Counted from the stretch's first letter, positions 23,159-35,189 are shown. The stretch is 64,000 nt of DNA from Zychaea mexicana (GCF_025766255.1 NW_026516731.1:124001-188000); one strand, 5' to 3'. A program made the numbers and translations. Notes: generated by a model not told the origin, from the sequence alone.

Positions 23159-25767
23159 TTATCGCTTCGTATCCAATATTACAACCTAACAAAATGTGTT
23201 TTGTTAGCCACAAGGAGAGAACGGCCATGACTAGGAAAGATGTGCGACACGTACCTGCTTGTGAGACGTACAAGCTGCCAGCTTGTCGCCATTTTTATTA
23301 AAGTGAACTTCAAATATGCCGCCATTGGCCTTGAATGTTTCTTGCAATGCGCCATCCTATATTGGTGCGTTACACACAGCAACAACAAAGTACATGATAA
23401 TCAGCTTCCAGAAAAACGTGCTCTTCAAAAACACACCGAGAAGCCTCTCTACCCATCTATCTTCCCCGGCCCATCCCGAAAAGAAAGCACTGTTACCTTT
23501 GTATTCCACACATTTAGTAGCTCATCAAAACTGCCTGTTGCCAGTAATCGTGCATCCGGACTGAATGATATCGAATAAACGGCCTCTGTGTGATTCCGTA
23601 GTACATGAAGACACTCGCCGCTCAATGCATCCCATAAGCGTACAGTCGCATCAAAGCTTGCTGTAGCCAATATCCGTGGTCCGTTGTCTGTCTTTGGCGC
23701 CCACTGCAATGTGTAGATCTGCAACTGATGCCCCCGGATTTCCTGAACTGGTTGATCGGATGCCATGGACCAGATCTTGGTCGTCATGTCGTCAGAGCAC
23801 GATGCGAGATACTGACCCGTAGGATCCCAGCGTACAGCATTTACTTCGTCGTCGTGTCCTGCCCATTTTCTCAGTGGTTCTGTTGCCCCTACGCGGCACA
23901 CATAGATATTTCTATCGGAAGAGCATGATGCGAATGTGACATTGTCCATCCAATCGACATCTAGAATAGCTACTGCAGGCACCCGCGTTGGGAAAGAATT
24001 GTAAGTTCAACGAGCTCCTTAGATGGTGTTGTTGATTGCCAATACTTACGTGAATGGCAATTGAATTGCTGCTTCATTTCGCCCGTTTCCGTATTCCATA
24101 CACATGTCGAGTTGTCTGCACTGCCGCTCAGAATAAGATCGCCCTTTTTGTTCCATTTCAGCGAGAATATTGGGCCACGGTGTTGTGCCATGATGAATCG
24201 TAGTTCACCCTTCAAGGTCCATATACGTGCTTGACCATCGTAAGAACCTGTAGCCAGCAGCGTACCCGATGGCTAGTAGTTAAAAGAAGATATACAACGG
24301 ATATGTGAGTATAACTTATAAGCCTGTTTTATATAATCATAGCTTATCGCCCTCTTCCCCTCTCCTCTTCACTGTAATATGATATACAAACTTACATTCC
24401 AATCAAGCGTCGTAACATCCTTGCTTTCATTTACATTTGGTAAATGGCTCAATATCACAGGAGGAGGCACTGCCTCATTACCCTCTGGGACCCGCCATAA
24501 TCTTGCTGTAGCATCACCGGATCTAATACATATTTATCATCCGGATTAATAAAATTCACTGTGACCTCTCTTTCCCAATTCCATCACAGTAAATAATAGA
24601 CATACCCCGATGCTAGCAATAACGGCTCCACAGGATTCCATGAGCATGAAAACACCTCGCTTTGATGTCCCTTTAATACCAATACATCGTTTGGATCTAC
24701 TACAGTCTGTGCTTTCGCCGCAGCTGGAGTCTCGGTCTTTGAAGTGGTTTCTGCCGATGCTTCTTGCATTTCCACTTAAAAAAATCAGTTATCGCTCGAT
24801 TAGTAATAGTCTTCCACACGATTACCAAACATCTCACCCATCCCAAACGATATCTTTCGGAAGGATTCAAGAAATGTATATCGCTCATTCCCATGTATTC
24901 TGTTATTGTTATTTACCATCATCGCTTCCCCCTCCTGTTGCTGTAGTTGTGGCATTTTCTTCTTTAACGGATATTCCATTAATAGGTGCTCCTGAAGCAG
25001 CTGCAGCAGCAGCCGCTACGGCAGATTCAGTCTCGGTTCCCGTCGCTGCTGCTGCAGGTGTTATTGTGGATGTTGCTGCTGCCGCCGTTGTCGATACATT
25101 GTTGTTGTCTCGTCTTGCTCGTTTCTCTCTTTCTTTTTGTGCTTTTTCTTTCCGTTGTCGTTTCGCGCTAGGTGTGGGTGACAATGCTTGTTGCGAATCA
25201 TTAAACGTCTTGCCAGTCAAATCACAGTGATGTGGTTCAAGTAGGGAAAACGGAACGTTACACTCCATCAGTTCTCCGTCCTTTTCAAATTTAAAATCGT
25301 TAATGTAAATATACAAATAATCGAGTCGCCCCGGCCCCCATCGAAAGGTCGTTATTGAAGAGTGGAAAAACGACATCAGAAGCCAGTGGTAGTTGTAAAA
25401 GCATATACCTCGTTCATGTGGGCTTCAATGTCCATAAACTGAAGACCTTTGTGGATGATGTTGATGAGTGCGCCAGGTTGAATCTCGGCGTCGCGATATG
25501 CTGAATTTTGTACTTGGCTTTCATGTTGAAACGCAAAAGATGAATGTCGAAAGCCTACAGTCAATGTACGTAGTCGATTGGTTGGTTGGTGGAAAGTGTT
25601 ACCGTGCGTGTGTATAAATGTGTTTACGAGGTGCCTTTTTAGACTAAAAGAAAAAGAAACGCGCTTTTCTTTTTTGTCTTTCATGGGTGGCAATTCGTCA
25701 TGTTCTTACCGGATTCTTGAAGATATCTGTAAACGATTATGTTTACTTGTTCGCTAGTAAGCGTCAT
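23159..25767 (-). CDS. TBL1: TBL1-like WD40 corepressor subunit (LisH + WD repeats)
   Basis: Homologue of animal TBL1X/TBL1XR1 and yeast Sif2, a scaffold of histone deacetylase corepressor complexes (NCoR/SMRT, Set3C). Nine exons: 25767-25710, 25554-25409, 25280-24917, 24774-24606, 24522-24396, 24272-24050, 23972-23497, 23356-23255 and 23185-23159. They total 1692 nt, or 563 residues. The N-terminal LisH is [20 protein letters not shown] followed by [12 protein letters not shown] and [20 protein letters not shown] basic/alanine-rich linker ([18 protein letters not shown], poly-A) follows. WD40 repeats run from [18 protein letters not shown] to [10 protein letters not shown]. The last 27-nt exon ends ILDTKR, as in the family. 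A long TG tract lies 45 bp upstream of the ATG. The join at 23972 leaves one ambiguous residue. Confidence 0.94.
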
Positions 25768-25811
25768 ATAGAAGTCGTATTGCCGTTAGTCGTATTATTA
25801 ATATTACTTTT

Positions 25812-25906
25812 GGTGTGTGTGTGCGTGTGTGTGCGTGTGTGTGCGTGTGTGTGTGTGTTTGTGCGTGTATGTGTGTGTATGTGTGTGTATGTGTGTGCGT
25901 GTGTGT
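25812..25906. repeat. TG dinucleotide microsatellite
   Basis: About 95 bp of alternating TG/CA with occasional CG and TA steps, 45 bp upstream of the TBL1 start codon. It is a length-variable tract able to form Z-DNA. Confidence 0.95.
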
Positions 25907-26639
25907 CGAAAAAGACAAAAGATTCAAAGATTTTTTAACGTGTCTTTAATATGTCGGGGTATCAAAGACTGGCGCTATTATATGAGGAAAGAGGGGGGGG
26001 GTCAGTGGAAGAGGAAAGTTATGGACGAAAGAAGATTTCATTATGAGATTAAGCGACAAACTATTACTGGCGGTGCATGATCCCTCGGATGACCTCTGAA
26101 AGTGTTGGCAATCCTCTTTGTAGCAGTGCATTGATAGATATAAATTACGGGAAAAATGATAAGCTTTTCTGCTCGTCGTTTAATATGTCATTATCAGTAT
26201 TACAGTAGTCCTTCCTGAATCAAGCCAGAGGCATCGGTCATCTTATACGCTATATTTGCCATGTTTTTGCTTGTTCGTTATATTGCATTTTTATTTCCTC
26301 TTCGTAGAAATGCATCGCTTCTGTCAAATGTCCTTGCTAACTTGTCCGCAAGCGAGACATGCGAGCAACCACAATGAATTTGTCCTTTTATAGACGAACA
26401 TGACCATTGCACCTATGGCTAAGTGGAAAAATAAAGTATAGTGGACCTCGTATCTATATGTATACGTTACTTGGCTAGTGAAAAGAGGAAGGAGGCCACT
26501 TCCCGCCTCCCACCTGGTACAGCCCTGGCATAGGGCAGGGGTCTTGTGTAGTTTTCCAACATGTTTATCTCGCCACTGATTTATTGCGATACTTAAGCTT
26601 TTTATTAGCGGCCGACGTTCATACGCCGCACATCTTCTT
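25907..26639. other. intergenic upstream of TBL1, no gene seen
   Basis: AT-rich DNA with a G8 run at 25994-26001 and no supported coding segment. It leads into a LINE relic and may contain more eroded element sequence. Confidence 0.4.
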
Positions 26640-26990
26640 ATCTACGTGTGGCATAACTGTAAAGGAGTCTGCGACCAACGTGATACTGACCAACACTATA
26701 TCTGGAAATGCCAAGGAAACGCTCAGTCTGGGAACAAGTTGATGCCACCGTCTTTCTTGCCACACCTCATCTTCTCGACTACCAACCGCCTCCATCTTAC
26801 GCAGACTACTCCACCCCAAATTAACAACAAATACAAGAAGCTCTCTTTCAACCTGTTTATTGCTTGCACTACCCTTGCTATCTGACAGGCGCACTGGAAA
26901 CGTATTTTTGAGGACGCCGACTTCGTCTCCGATCACGTTGGTCAACAGGCAGTGAGCATGCTCACCCGCTTGCACCAAAAAATAGCTTAA
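26640..26990 (+). pseudogene. LINE-type retrotransposon relic (C-terminus of the RT polyprotein)
   Basis: Translation with frame changes gives the C-terminal zinc-binding and tail segment seen in fungal non-LTR retrotransposon polyproteins. One frame has CDQRDTDQHYIWKCQGNAQ (a C..C..H..C-like knuckle after a DT.HYIW core). A shifted frame has EQVDATVFLATPHLLDYQPP. A third frame closes with QAHWKRIFEDADFVSDHVGQ, then QAVSMLTRLHQKIA and TAA at 26988-26990. At least two frameshifts and one stop break it. The upstream RT domain was not found nearby, so this is a 5'-truncated dead copy. The assignment rests on my memory of the family. Confidence 0.6.
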
Positions 26991-27929
26991 TAGAACACTG
27001 TGTATCTAACTTTGTTTTCCAATCAAATCGGTTTCTCACACCGATACAACAAAATGTCTTCTCGTACAAAAATAAACTGTAAAAGAGATCGCAATGAATA
27101 CGTATTTTAAGAATCGCAAGGGCGAGATGGTTTACCTTCGTTGTACCTTTTTAATGGGCACTCTGTGGTGGATACAAAGGGAAGGATTGCGGAAACAAAA
27201 TGCTTTAAAATTTACTTCTACATTCCCCTGATGAAAAAGGTCGCTCTCTCGTTTATAAGCACCAGAAGCCATGCATTAAAATTTACTGGGAAGGTCAAAA
27301 TGTGGTAATCATTGAAACAGGTTGGTGAAAATAAGAGCCAGAACACTTAGAAGATGTAGCAGGTATGGAGACAATAAGCTAAACGACTTCAGTGACTTTC
27401 GATGGCCAATGTACACCATACTGTCTTGCTAGCACTGGGTAGATTTTCCACGAATCGAGGGCAGCAAGGACGAAATGAAATGTAACATCAAATCACGACT
27501 TCTACTAGTTCTACCTGCCATGGTAATGATATGAATGATTTAAAAAGTTTTCATGCAAGAGTAATAAAATAAGGCTGTTATAATAATCATCAGGACATCC
27601 TCGTACCTTCATGGGACCTTCATCGGGAACAATGCTCATATGATTTACTTTGCTGAGCCTAACAATTCGCGGGCTAGCTATACTGTACGGAGACTGTAGA
27701 GAGCTCTCTCCACTCGAATTGGAAAATCGGGCAGCGGCTTTATGTCTTCTTTTGATCTTTTAAGGTGTCGACGGTTTCTTGACGAGCAATCTATAGCAGT
27801 GCATTAGATTCCGTAAGATACCTACCAGAATGAATTTATTGTTGAAATAACTGTGTTGCTACACATACTGAGTGCTTGAAAACTGCAACTTCTAATGAAT
27901 CTTCCTAATGTTGATAGAAAGACCAAAAG
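26991..27929. other. no gene seen; probable eroded repeat DNA
   Basis: 0.9 kb of AT-rich sequence between two transposon relics, without open frames of note. It probably contains decayed element sequence, but no family was recognised. Confidence 0.35.
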
Positions 27930-28930
27930 ATGATATCATCCGTATGAAGGAGCAAACACAAACGGGATTATTTGCGGTATACTGTTCAGGATAAGGCTAG
28001 GTTTTTCGATCTGAAGATTGAAAAGTGTATGAGTGCATCAGCTGCCGCAACGCAGTTGGGTATTCATATTCGAATAGCACAGTGATGGCTAAAATCAGTA
28101 TGATACAATGTGTGCCCTTTGGAGTATTTTCGAGAGATGAAAAAAGTAGGCCTTGAGTGTATCTTCACGGAAGAACATAAAACAGCTGTTATCAACTTCA
28201 TTCATGCTATCATAATTCCTCTGCTACTGTTGTTGGAGTGACTGAGCATTTATTGATGATCTGAAAGTGTTCCGCAGCACTGTTTATAGCTTTATGAGAA
28301 GTGAACGCAGCCTTTCTTAGAAAACAGCAGATTCCTGACAAAGATTGAGGAGCGGTACGATTGGGATTGTAAATAGGAGAATACAGTCATTAACTTCCTA
28401 TCGAATTATGTGTTTTTTGACGAGTCTGCTTTTGATATCAATATGAAACGTTCACGAGCCTGGTCATAAAAGATACTCACGCTATCGTAACCAGCCAACT
28501 ACAACGTCTATCTTGGCGCGATTTCTGCCATAGGACTGATTACAGTCATTGTAAAAAATTCCATGCCTGCAAAGAAGAGAAGGGCTGAAGGATATGTTAC
28601 ATCAGGGACTGTAACAGCTCACTTACTATAAAAACGACTCTCGAAATGAACAAGCATCCACACATGAAAGGCCGTCATATGTTAATGGATAACCCAGCCA
28701 TTCATACGCATGAGAACATAGAGAGATAAATCCCTGTTTATTCTCTAGAGCGTATCCCCAATAAAACAATTTCGGGCAGTGGCAAAGAGTAGGTTAAGCG
28801 TCACCGGTTCTGCAGGAAGACACTTTTTAAAAAAAAATCACGAAAGCATGTAACAGAGTGAAGAGAAGTCATTTGAAAGGCTTCGTTTCGCATCCTTACA
28901 AAGGCTGGGATAAATGTTGAAATGAGGAGC
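27930..28930 (+). pseudogene. Tc1/mariner (IS630-like) DDE transposase relic
   Basis: Translation with many stops and shifts still shows the family order. An N-terminal helix-turn-helix reads KCMSASAAATQLGIHIRIAQ at about 28022-28081. Then comes TEEHKTAVINFIHA at about 28170. The first catalytic Asp lies in DESAFDINMKRSRAWS at about 28420, followed by GAISAIGLITVIVKNSM near 28520. A basic stretch KKRRAEGYVTSGTVTAHY follows, then the second Asp in MLMDNPAIHTHENIE (about 28680-28724). An eroded VKRHRF segment near 28800 lies in the region of the third catalytic residue. It cannot be functional. Terminal inverted repeats were not found by eye. Confidence 0.7.
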
Positions 28931-29269
28931 TCATATATTTTGGTCATAAACGACATGATCAAAGGCTAACTGCACGATAAGAATCTTTTTTTTTGTATGG
29001 GCCGATAGGCCAATATTTATTAATCCAAATCACACGTACAAAGCAGTGGTGTGTTGGAGATAATATGAAGAAGTAGAAAGTACAAAATAAGAGGACAGAG
29101 AGGGGCGAATATGAGTCTATTAATCTATGGCAGTGATCGTGGGGTGGCGAAGCTGAGCAAGCAGCTTTAGTGCCAGTGAGATCACCGTAGAGTGGTTATA
29201 AGGGACGCGGTCGAAAATCCAAGTCCAGTAGACATGGCACGATAAGAATCAAGCAACACAGGATTTTTC
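28931..29269. other. spacer between element relics
   Basis: 340 bp without open frames or recognisable motifs, probably the flank or 3' end of the mariner relic. Confidence 0.35.
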
Positions 29270-30024
29270 AGGTGTAAAACAAGCCAATCAAATCGTAGCT
29301 AAGCTTTGTTGGATAGGTATGAGTAGTTATGTACAGGTGTGGATAGGTATATGGTAGAATGCTAATTTGAAGGCGAGGACACTGGTCATCTTCAGACGGG
29401 AGAGACATGGAAGGGAGATACGATAACGACGGATTGTCGAGGTGGAGATTACCAAGTGGCTCGTTGCCTTTTGGTGAGATCATGTGGCGGTATCTCGGTC
29501 GCAGGGCAGGCGTGTGATGAACCAAGAGAGTCGCGCTTGTCCTTACACAGATCCATCTGGTTGCTGATGATGGCGCTGGTGGAACACAATTGATCTTTCA
29601 GGGCAAGAAGAGCGTCCATGGTATCAGAGAAACAGCGAAGGGATACTGTACACCGCGGGTACAAAGGCCATCTTGATCAAGATGGATCGACGACACTGCA
29701 CCTTGAAAGCCGTCTAATTGAATGACTATGCCCATCATGGCATTGGCAGCATGCTGTTCAAACGAGGTGTCCAGCAGCTTATCCAGAATGTCTTTCCTTT
29801 CGCGCAGAAGTTTTGCAGTCAATAATGATCTTATCATTGGCGCTACCATCAAGTGCTGTTTCCGCCGCGGCAACGTCGATTATCTTGGATGTGTGGTGGT
29901 ATTTAAGGACAAAGCAAACGTCAAACCTGAACGCAATGGGATGATGGCCATTAGCATACATCGCTCGCTTGTTGATAGCCGTAAACGCGTTGCTCGTTTC
30001 GTCGATCCTGGTTGAGAAGTCCAT
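29270..30024 (-). pseudogene. frameshifted ORF cluster of unknown family
   Basis: Three or four overlapping minus-strand frames read like pieces of one protein split by frameshifts. The order is FSTRIDETSNAFTAINKR with a block to ALDGSANDKIIIDCKTSARK, then KLLRERKDILDKLLDTSFEQ with VIQLDGFQGAVSSIHLDQDG, then DTMDALLALKDQLCSTSAII. Each piece has protein-like composition, and each takes over about where the previous one loses sense. No domain is recognised. Its place among transposon relics suggests a decayed repetitive-family gene. Confidence 0.45.
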
Positions 30025-30260
30025 GCCAGCAAAGAAACGGTCAAACAGTGGTAACCACAGTTTAAAGCTATGTCATACTCAGTGGGTTGGGTTCTTTGCA
30101 GGGATCTAGCATGCTGCGATGAATGGTCAATGAATCAAAGAGCTGAAAGAGAAGTCCTAGGCCCGTCATCGAATCTTCAACGTCGTTTGCCACCATGGCT
30201 TTTAGGATTGCGAAACGAAGCCTCCGCGCTGTTCAGGCTTCCCGGTGATTTCTTTTTGAC

Positions 30261-30474
30261 AAAAGAAAAGTGACACAAACTTCTGCGCCTTCTTGTTCCC
30301 GCTGCTAGGTTACCACAGAGGCCATGTGGCCCTGCACTATCAAGCCATTCATCATAACATACTAAGCGCTCAAACATACATGCAAATTTCAAAAATTACT
30401 AAATGCAACAATTTATATGCAACAGTTACAAGGGCAGCTTAGATATGTGGTTGTTGATAATACAAAACAACAAA
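30261..30474. repeat. dispersed repeat, copy 2
   Basis: Second copy of the ~200-bp repeat at 22701-22910, same orientation. It lies between two broken ORFs, immediately next to the stop codon of the fragment at 30478. That suggests the repeat could be the 3' flank of a decayed element or gene family. Confidence 0.9.
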
Positions 30475-30477
30475 ATA

Positions 30478-31072
30478 TCAGAAAACTTCAATCGTGCCTA
30501 TTCGTATCATGTCGTTTGCATCGTTGTCATCGCTGGGTAGGCGGTTCGCGTTGGCGCTGGAATTCAATATGCTATATCCATCCGTTGCATTTGGCGCCTG
30601 CTTGTCTAAAGCATTTCCCACCAGTAGTGTGCCAACAAGTTCAGCTTTCAATTCATTCTTTGTTTTGGCATGATTGACAGTGCTATGAATGGCCACCTTG
30701 TCCATGACGCGCGAGTATGCCCTTAAGAATCGATCTGAGTTGCACGGGCATGCTTGTTGTGTTTTTATTGATGGAACGCAAGGGATGTTTGAATAGGTTA
30801 AATGGCTTTAGAGCCTTCGACATCTGGAAGCTGCTGGTTGATGCTTGAACAAACGATATCGAAATCTTTCCACTTGTCGACATGAATATCTGCAAGGATT
30901 TGATTTGTTTTATAGCTTTCAATTTGCTTTTTGTCAAAGTCAAAGTCATGTGGCAGACCGCGGGGTTGTGGGCACATGTCAACAAGAAGAAAGAGTCGAG
31001 TGGAGGAATAAAAGTAAAATAAGAGCTATTTTCTCGATATAATCCCTCTTCAGTAAGCAGCCACTCAATCAT
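30478..31072 (-). pseudogene. broken ORF of unknown family
   Basis: Two or three minus-strand frames appear to be parts of one coding sequence. The upstream part reads DFDFDKKQIESYKTNQILAD with IHVDKWKDFDIVCSSINQQL in one frame. After a shift the text is CNSDRFLRAYSRVMDKVAIH with NHAKTKNELKAELVGTLLVG, ending MIRIGTIEVF and TGA at 30478-30480. A stop lies between the pieces. The family is not recognised. The copy 2 repeat follows within a few bases of the stop. Confidence 0.45.
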
Positions 31073-31544
31073 CTTCCGCGTTCTCCATGGTTTGTGGTCT
31101 GCTCATTTGCTTTATGTCCTCGATCTAGTTCCTTTTATCCATGGCACCATCTGTCGTGACATCCATTATCTTATTCACCGCATACCCTTAAGCTTCTTGT
31201 TTCATGGTGGAGCACCCATTACATCCTTAAAACACCCCACATCATACCCACAACAACACCAACAAAATGCGCACTGACAGCACCAATTTAAATGCAACAC
31301 AGTCTCTAACTATCCACTTCCGTCGCTTTCTCGAGTGATTCTGTGTTCTTCCTCCTTTTGTAACCCTGAATAGACAGGAACATTCAAAGAAGAATGGATG
31401 CATGGCACAACCGGTTATGGCAGTAACCGAATCCGACTGCTATTCAAAGACCGACGGCAGGACTTTTCGTCGGTTTATCCGGGTTGAAAAGCCTCTTGTT
31501 CCGACAAGGCATAAACAAACGATTCTATACACCATAATCACACA
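31073..31544. promoter_or_regulatory. intergenic and promoter region of the holocytochrome c synthase gene
   Basis: 472 bp upstream of the HCCS start. A CA-rich stretch (31230-31270) is visible, but no TATA box or operator was recognised. Confidence 0.35.
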
Positions 31545-32495
31545 ATGTCGCCACCACCATCGATGACACCACCACCTGGTTGTCCTATGCATCAACCTTC
31601 AGAACCAGAGCCAAAGAAGCCCGAGGTATCTCCTCCACCAAGCTGCCCTATGCATCAACCCGAAACACCAAAATCAGCACCACCACCACCCAGTTGTCCC
31701 ATGCATCAACCAGGCGACAGTGGCAATGGCGCTCCAGTGACGGATAAGTTGAACGAACTCAACATGATGCCCAGTCAACTCTCACAAAACCGTCAAGAAG
31801 ACCAAACGGTCGACTTGCCTACCGAACGAGTGATCTCGACCATTCCAAAGGCGGATGCAAGCTCAAAGTGGGAGTATCCAAGCCCACAGCAGTTTTATAA
31901 CGCTCTGCGACGCAAGGGCTGGGAGACACCTGAAGAAGAGATTGAAACCATGGTGGATATTCATAACTTTTTGAACGAAGAAGCATGGCAAGAAGTAATA
32001 AAATGGGAGGAAATGCGCGGCGCCTGGTAAAGTGTCTCTATGCATTAAAAGACGGATGTACATTGGTACACTTGAGATCTGCATCCTGCTAACTGTTCTC
32101 GTAGTCCCTGCGATGAGGATCCTTATCTTGTTCGGCTTCAAGGACGACCGAGAGATTTAAGCCCCAAAGCCTGGTGGCACTCGCTGTGGGGGTAAGTTGG
32201 GGAGAAGACACTGTAATACTGTGGGAAATGTTCATTCTTTACAAACATTTATCTTAGAGCTCCACGACCATTTGATCGACACGATTGGTACGTTGGTCGG
32301 TGCGGTGAACAGCGACGGTATGTGATTGACTACTATGAAGGAGCAGAAGATGTTCCTGGCGTCCCCGTGTTCTTCTTGGATGTGCGTCCTGCACTGGACG
32401 ATCCGACCAGCATCTTTTGCCGTATGAAAGCAGCTGCTTCGGAGAAATGGGCAGAATGGTTCCCCGGCAAGCCATCCCCAGATTCCAGCGCATAA
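31545..32495 (+). CDS. HCCS: holocytochrome c synthase (cytochrome c heme lyase)
   Basis: Covalently attaches heme to apocytochrome c (or c1) in the mitochondrial intermembrane space. Exons 31545-32026, 32105-32191 and 32258-32495 total 807 nt, or 268 residues. The proline-rich N-terminus contains three near-identical heme-regulatory CP motifs ([21 protein letters not shown]) within 60 residues. The family core follows: [50 protein letters not shown] and [15 protein letters not shown], then VIDYYEG and [12 protein letters not shown]. The ending is [18 protein letters not shown]. The start is the first ATG of the long open frame, directly ahead of the first CP motif. Yeast has separate c and c1 lyases (Cyc3, Cyt2); which one this is cannot be said. 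It converges with the desaturase gene. Confidence 0.95.
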
Positions 32496-32924
32496 GCAAA
32501 CCCTCGATCATCAACACCATCCTGCTATCATTGTATACACGCCTTTCATCCCAACATCCACGTCATTAACAAAGTTACACATACACACCCTTATTCCACT
32601 TTAATATAGAAGCAAACAAAGAAGAAAAAACAGAAATGTAATAACGAACGAAAACAGGGAATAGTAATTTTTCATTTGTTCTTTTCGATGATTAACGAAC
32701 GTAGGTCTTTTTTTTTGTGTGTGTGTGCTAGATACTATGTGCTGAGAAAAAAGAAAAGGAGGAAAAGAGGAGGGAGTGATGGAAGATGATGTAGGAAGAG
32801 AGGGAGGGATATATAATGAGAAAGGACGGCTGACAAAGTACAAGTAGAAGAAGAGGATGGGATGATGTTGTTGTTGTTGTAGAGGAGAAGAGGGCAAGAT
32901 AAATAATAACAATAAAGAGAGCTT
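32496..32924. other. convergent 3' intergenic region
   Basis: 429 bp between convergent HCCS and desaturase genes. It is A/T-rich with GA-rich and GTT-repeat stretches (32750-32885) and presumably holds both poly(A) sites. Confidence 0.5.
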
Positions 32925-34178
32925 TCACTTGTTTGCATCCTTGTTGGCATTGCGCTGCTGTATTTGTTTTTCTTCGTACACCCGCATTTTGCCAAGGAGC
33001 GAGCGACCCTGTTTGAAGTCTTTGTAGGTCCGCACAAGACGCGACTGAGGGCCAAGCGTGTTCTGGAAGATGAACATCCAGTGGACCATGATCCACGACG
33101 TATGGTACGAGAGCTTGTCGTAGTAGTCGCGTGCTGTTGACCGAAGCTTCGGCAGCTTTGACCATGGGATCTACAATTATCCCACTTTTTTGTTAATAGC
33201 CGCAACAAGCGACACTCTCTTGTACATATCCGTTACCTTTTGGAAATCGTGATGCTCGTTGTGGTAGCCAATGTTCATGAACGGGATATTGAGGATGCCA
33301 TAGTAGGAGTACGTCTCTTGGCCATCGTCAAAGGTATAGTGTTCCTGGATAAAGTGGGCAGCGCCAGGATGCAACGAATAGCCGAGATAGAGGGACAGGA
33401 ACAGATAGCCAAGACCGCGCCATCCACAGGTCTTGGTGATGAGCGTATCCATAGCAACTGTGAACACGGTGTTGATGATCTCCCATTTGGACGGTGTCAG
33501 GTTGCGGTCGCTCTGCATAACGGCGCCACGAATCACGTACATGAACGGGTAGATCATGATCCACAGCAGCTTGCACAGCGCGTTGCCTTGGATCAATGTT
33601 TTCTCCCACTCCAGGGGCAAGTCTGGATCAAGTCCCTCGACGCCCTGCCACGAGTGGTGCTGTATATGGTAGCGGCGGAACGACTGGGCAATCGGTACCG
33701 GAAGACAGATATTCGCCAATAAACCCACGTACCGGTTGAGTATTTTAGTCTTGGTCACCAGACAGTGACACGCTTCGTGTATAATCACGCCAATGACCCC
33801 CGTCAGGGTTGCTCCAACAAAGTATGCGACTCCAATAAACACGTACGCTGGTGGTGTCCACACGCGGCCAAAGTAGTATGCAATCCATAGCTGCACCACA
33901 TTGATGGCAATGGCGACGTAGAGTGTCCGAATATCCGTGCCGTACAACTTTTCAATTTCGGGATGTTCTCGAAGAATGGTGTGCTTTCGTTTGAGATGGG
34001 GCTCGTCCATGTCATCGCGGGCGAAATCTTCGTGTACGTACGGAATAGAGCGTTTCCAGCGGCCCAGGTACAGCGGAAAGCGGTAGTCCGGGTGTTGCGT
34101 CTCCTGGTGTTGCGCTGTCTGTTTCTGCCGTGACACGGGCACAGAGTCTTTATCGATGGTCTCGACAAAAGGAGGCAT
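32925..34178 (-). CDS. DES1: sphingolipid delta(4)-desaturase
   Basis: ER membrane di-iron enzyme that introduces the delta4 double bond in the sphingoid base of ceramide. Exons 34178-33237 and 33170-32925 total 1188 nt, or 395 residues. The N-terminal lipid-desaturase segment shows YTHED-like YVHEDFARDDMDEPHLKRK and HTILREHPEIEKLYG. All three histidine boxes are intact: HEACH, YHIQHHSWQGVEG and YHNEHHDF. Several hydrophobic spans surround them (LYVAIAINVVQLWIAYYFG, IYPFMYVIRGAV, YLFLSLYLGYSLHPGAAHF). The C-terminal exon gives FQK|IPWSKLPKLR with ARDYYDKL, typical of DEGS proteins, plus a Q/K-rich extension of about 30 residues. The start is the first methionine of the family-like N-terminus. 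Confidence 0.96.
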
Positions 34179-35189
34179 GGCGAGACGTGTTGTGGGGAAG
34201 CTGGAAGCGAGGAAAAAAAGAGAGGTGCTTGCTTATTTTTTTTTTTTGGTGCTCGAGGGAAGTCGACGGGCTGGAGAGAGAGAGAGAGAGAGAGAGAAAT
34301 AAAAAGAGGGGCAGCAAAAAAGAGAAATAGCCAAGTTACAAAAAAAAAAAAAAAAAAAAGTCAGGCGACGGAAATAGACTGCGTGGTCTTTGCTGCCTTG
34401 TCCTCCTGTAACGATCGTCTGTTCCCTTTGTGTCGGAGGAGGAGGGCATTGAAAAACAGCAACGAGAATTCTTATTTCATCGTCAACGGCTCAATGGATA
34501 AACATAGTAGTAGCTAGCTCATACTCGCTCATTTTTTTTTCTATTCGTTGATCCTAAAACGCGTTGTTTTTTCCGGAACTGTCCACATGTCCTTTATCTG
34601 ATGCCGAGCACTCTGTGTGTGTGCAAAATAAATCAGGGTCACGTTGGGCAAGTAGCACAACCCGTCCCGAAAATGTTAGAGTGGCATTGCAGACCTTATT
34701 TAGCGAATCCGGGCTCAAGATGCATGTCAACAACTCCTGCATGAGATGCCGTGTGCATCACCCCAGTGGCTGTCTATCATAGAAAACCCACCTTTCAACC
34801 ATGTTACACAAAGGTGTTGCGCCATCGCAGAAGACAAGTCGGCTGCCATACCTGTGTTATACGTAGCGACTCAGGCCATGATGTGCGATGCAAAGACTTT
34901 TATACACAAGCATGCATCATGCCCGCCAGCTATATACAGAGATAATCTATATGTCACAGTAGCTGAAGCGTAACCCCAGCCAATGTACATGCACTGAAAG
35001 CACGCAGACGTATTCCTTCTACTTGCTGATGAGATGGGGTGCTGGCTTATTTCGATCTAGTGCTAGCTTTTATTAGAGTTATCTTTTTTATAGCCACTTG
35101 TAACTTTGTGACAGCACTTATAACGGTTACTCAATATTGATTTCAAGAAAGCAATGTGTCGAAAAGGTAAGCGTCTAGAACATGAGATG
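34179..35189. other. intergenic, no gene seen
   Basis: 1 kb upstream of the desaturase start. It holds an AG run (34274-34298) and an A-run (34340-34359). These lie 100-180 bp upstream of the start codon and could influence the desaturase promoter. No coding segment is supported. Confidence 0.45.
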
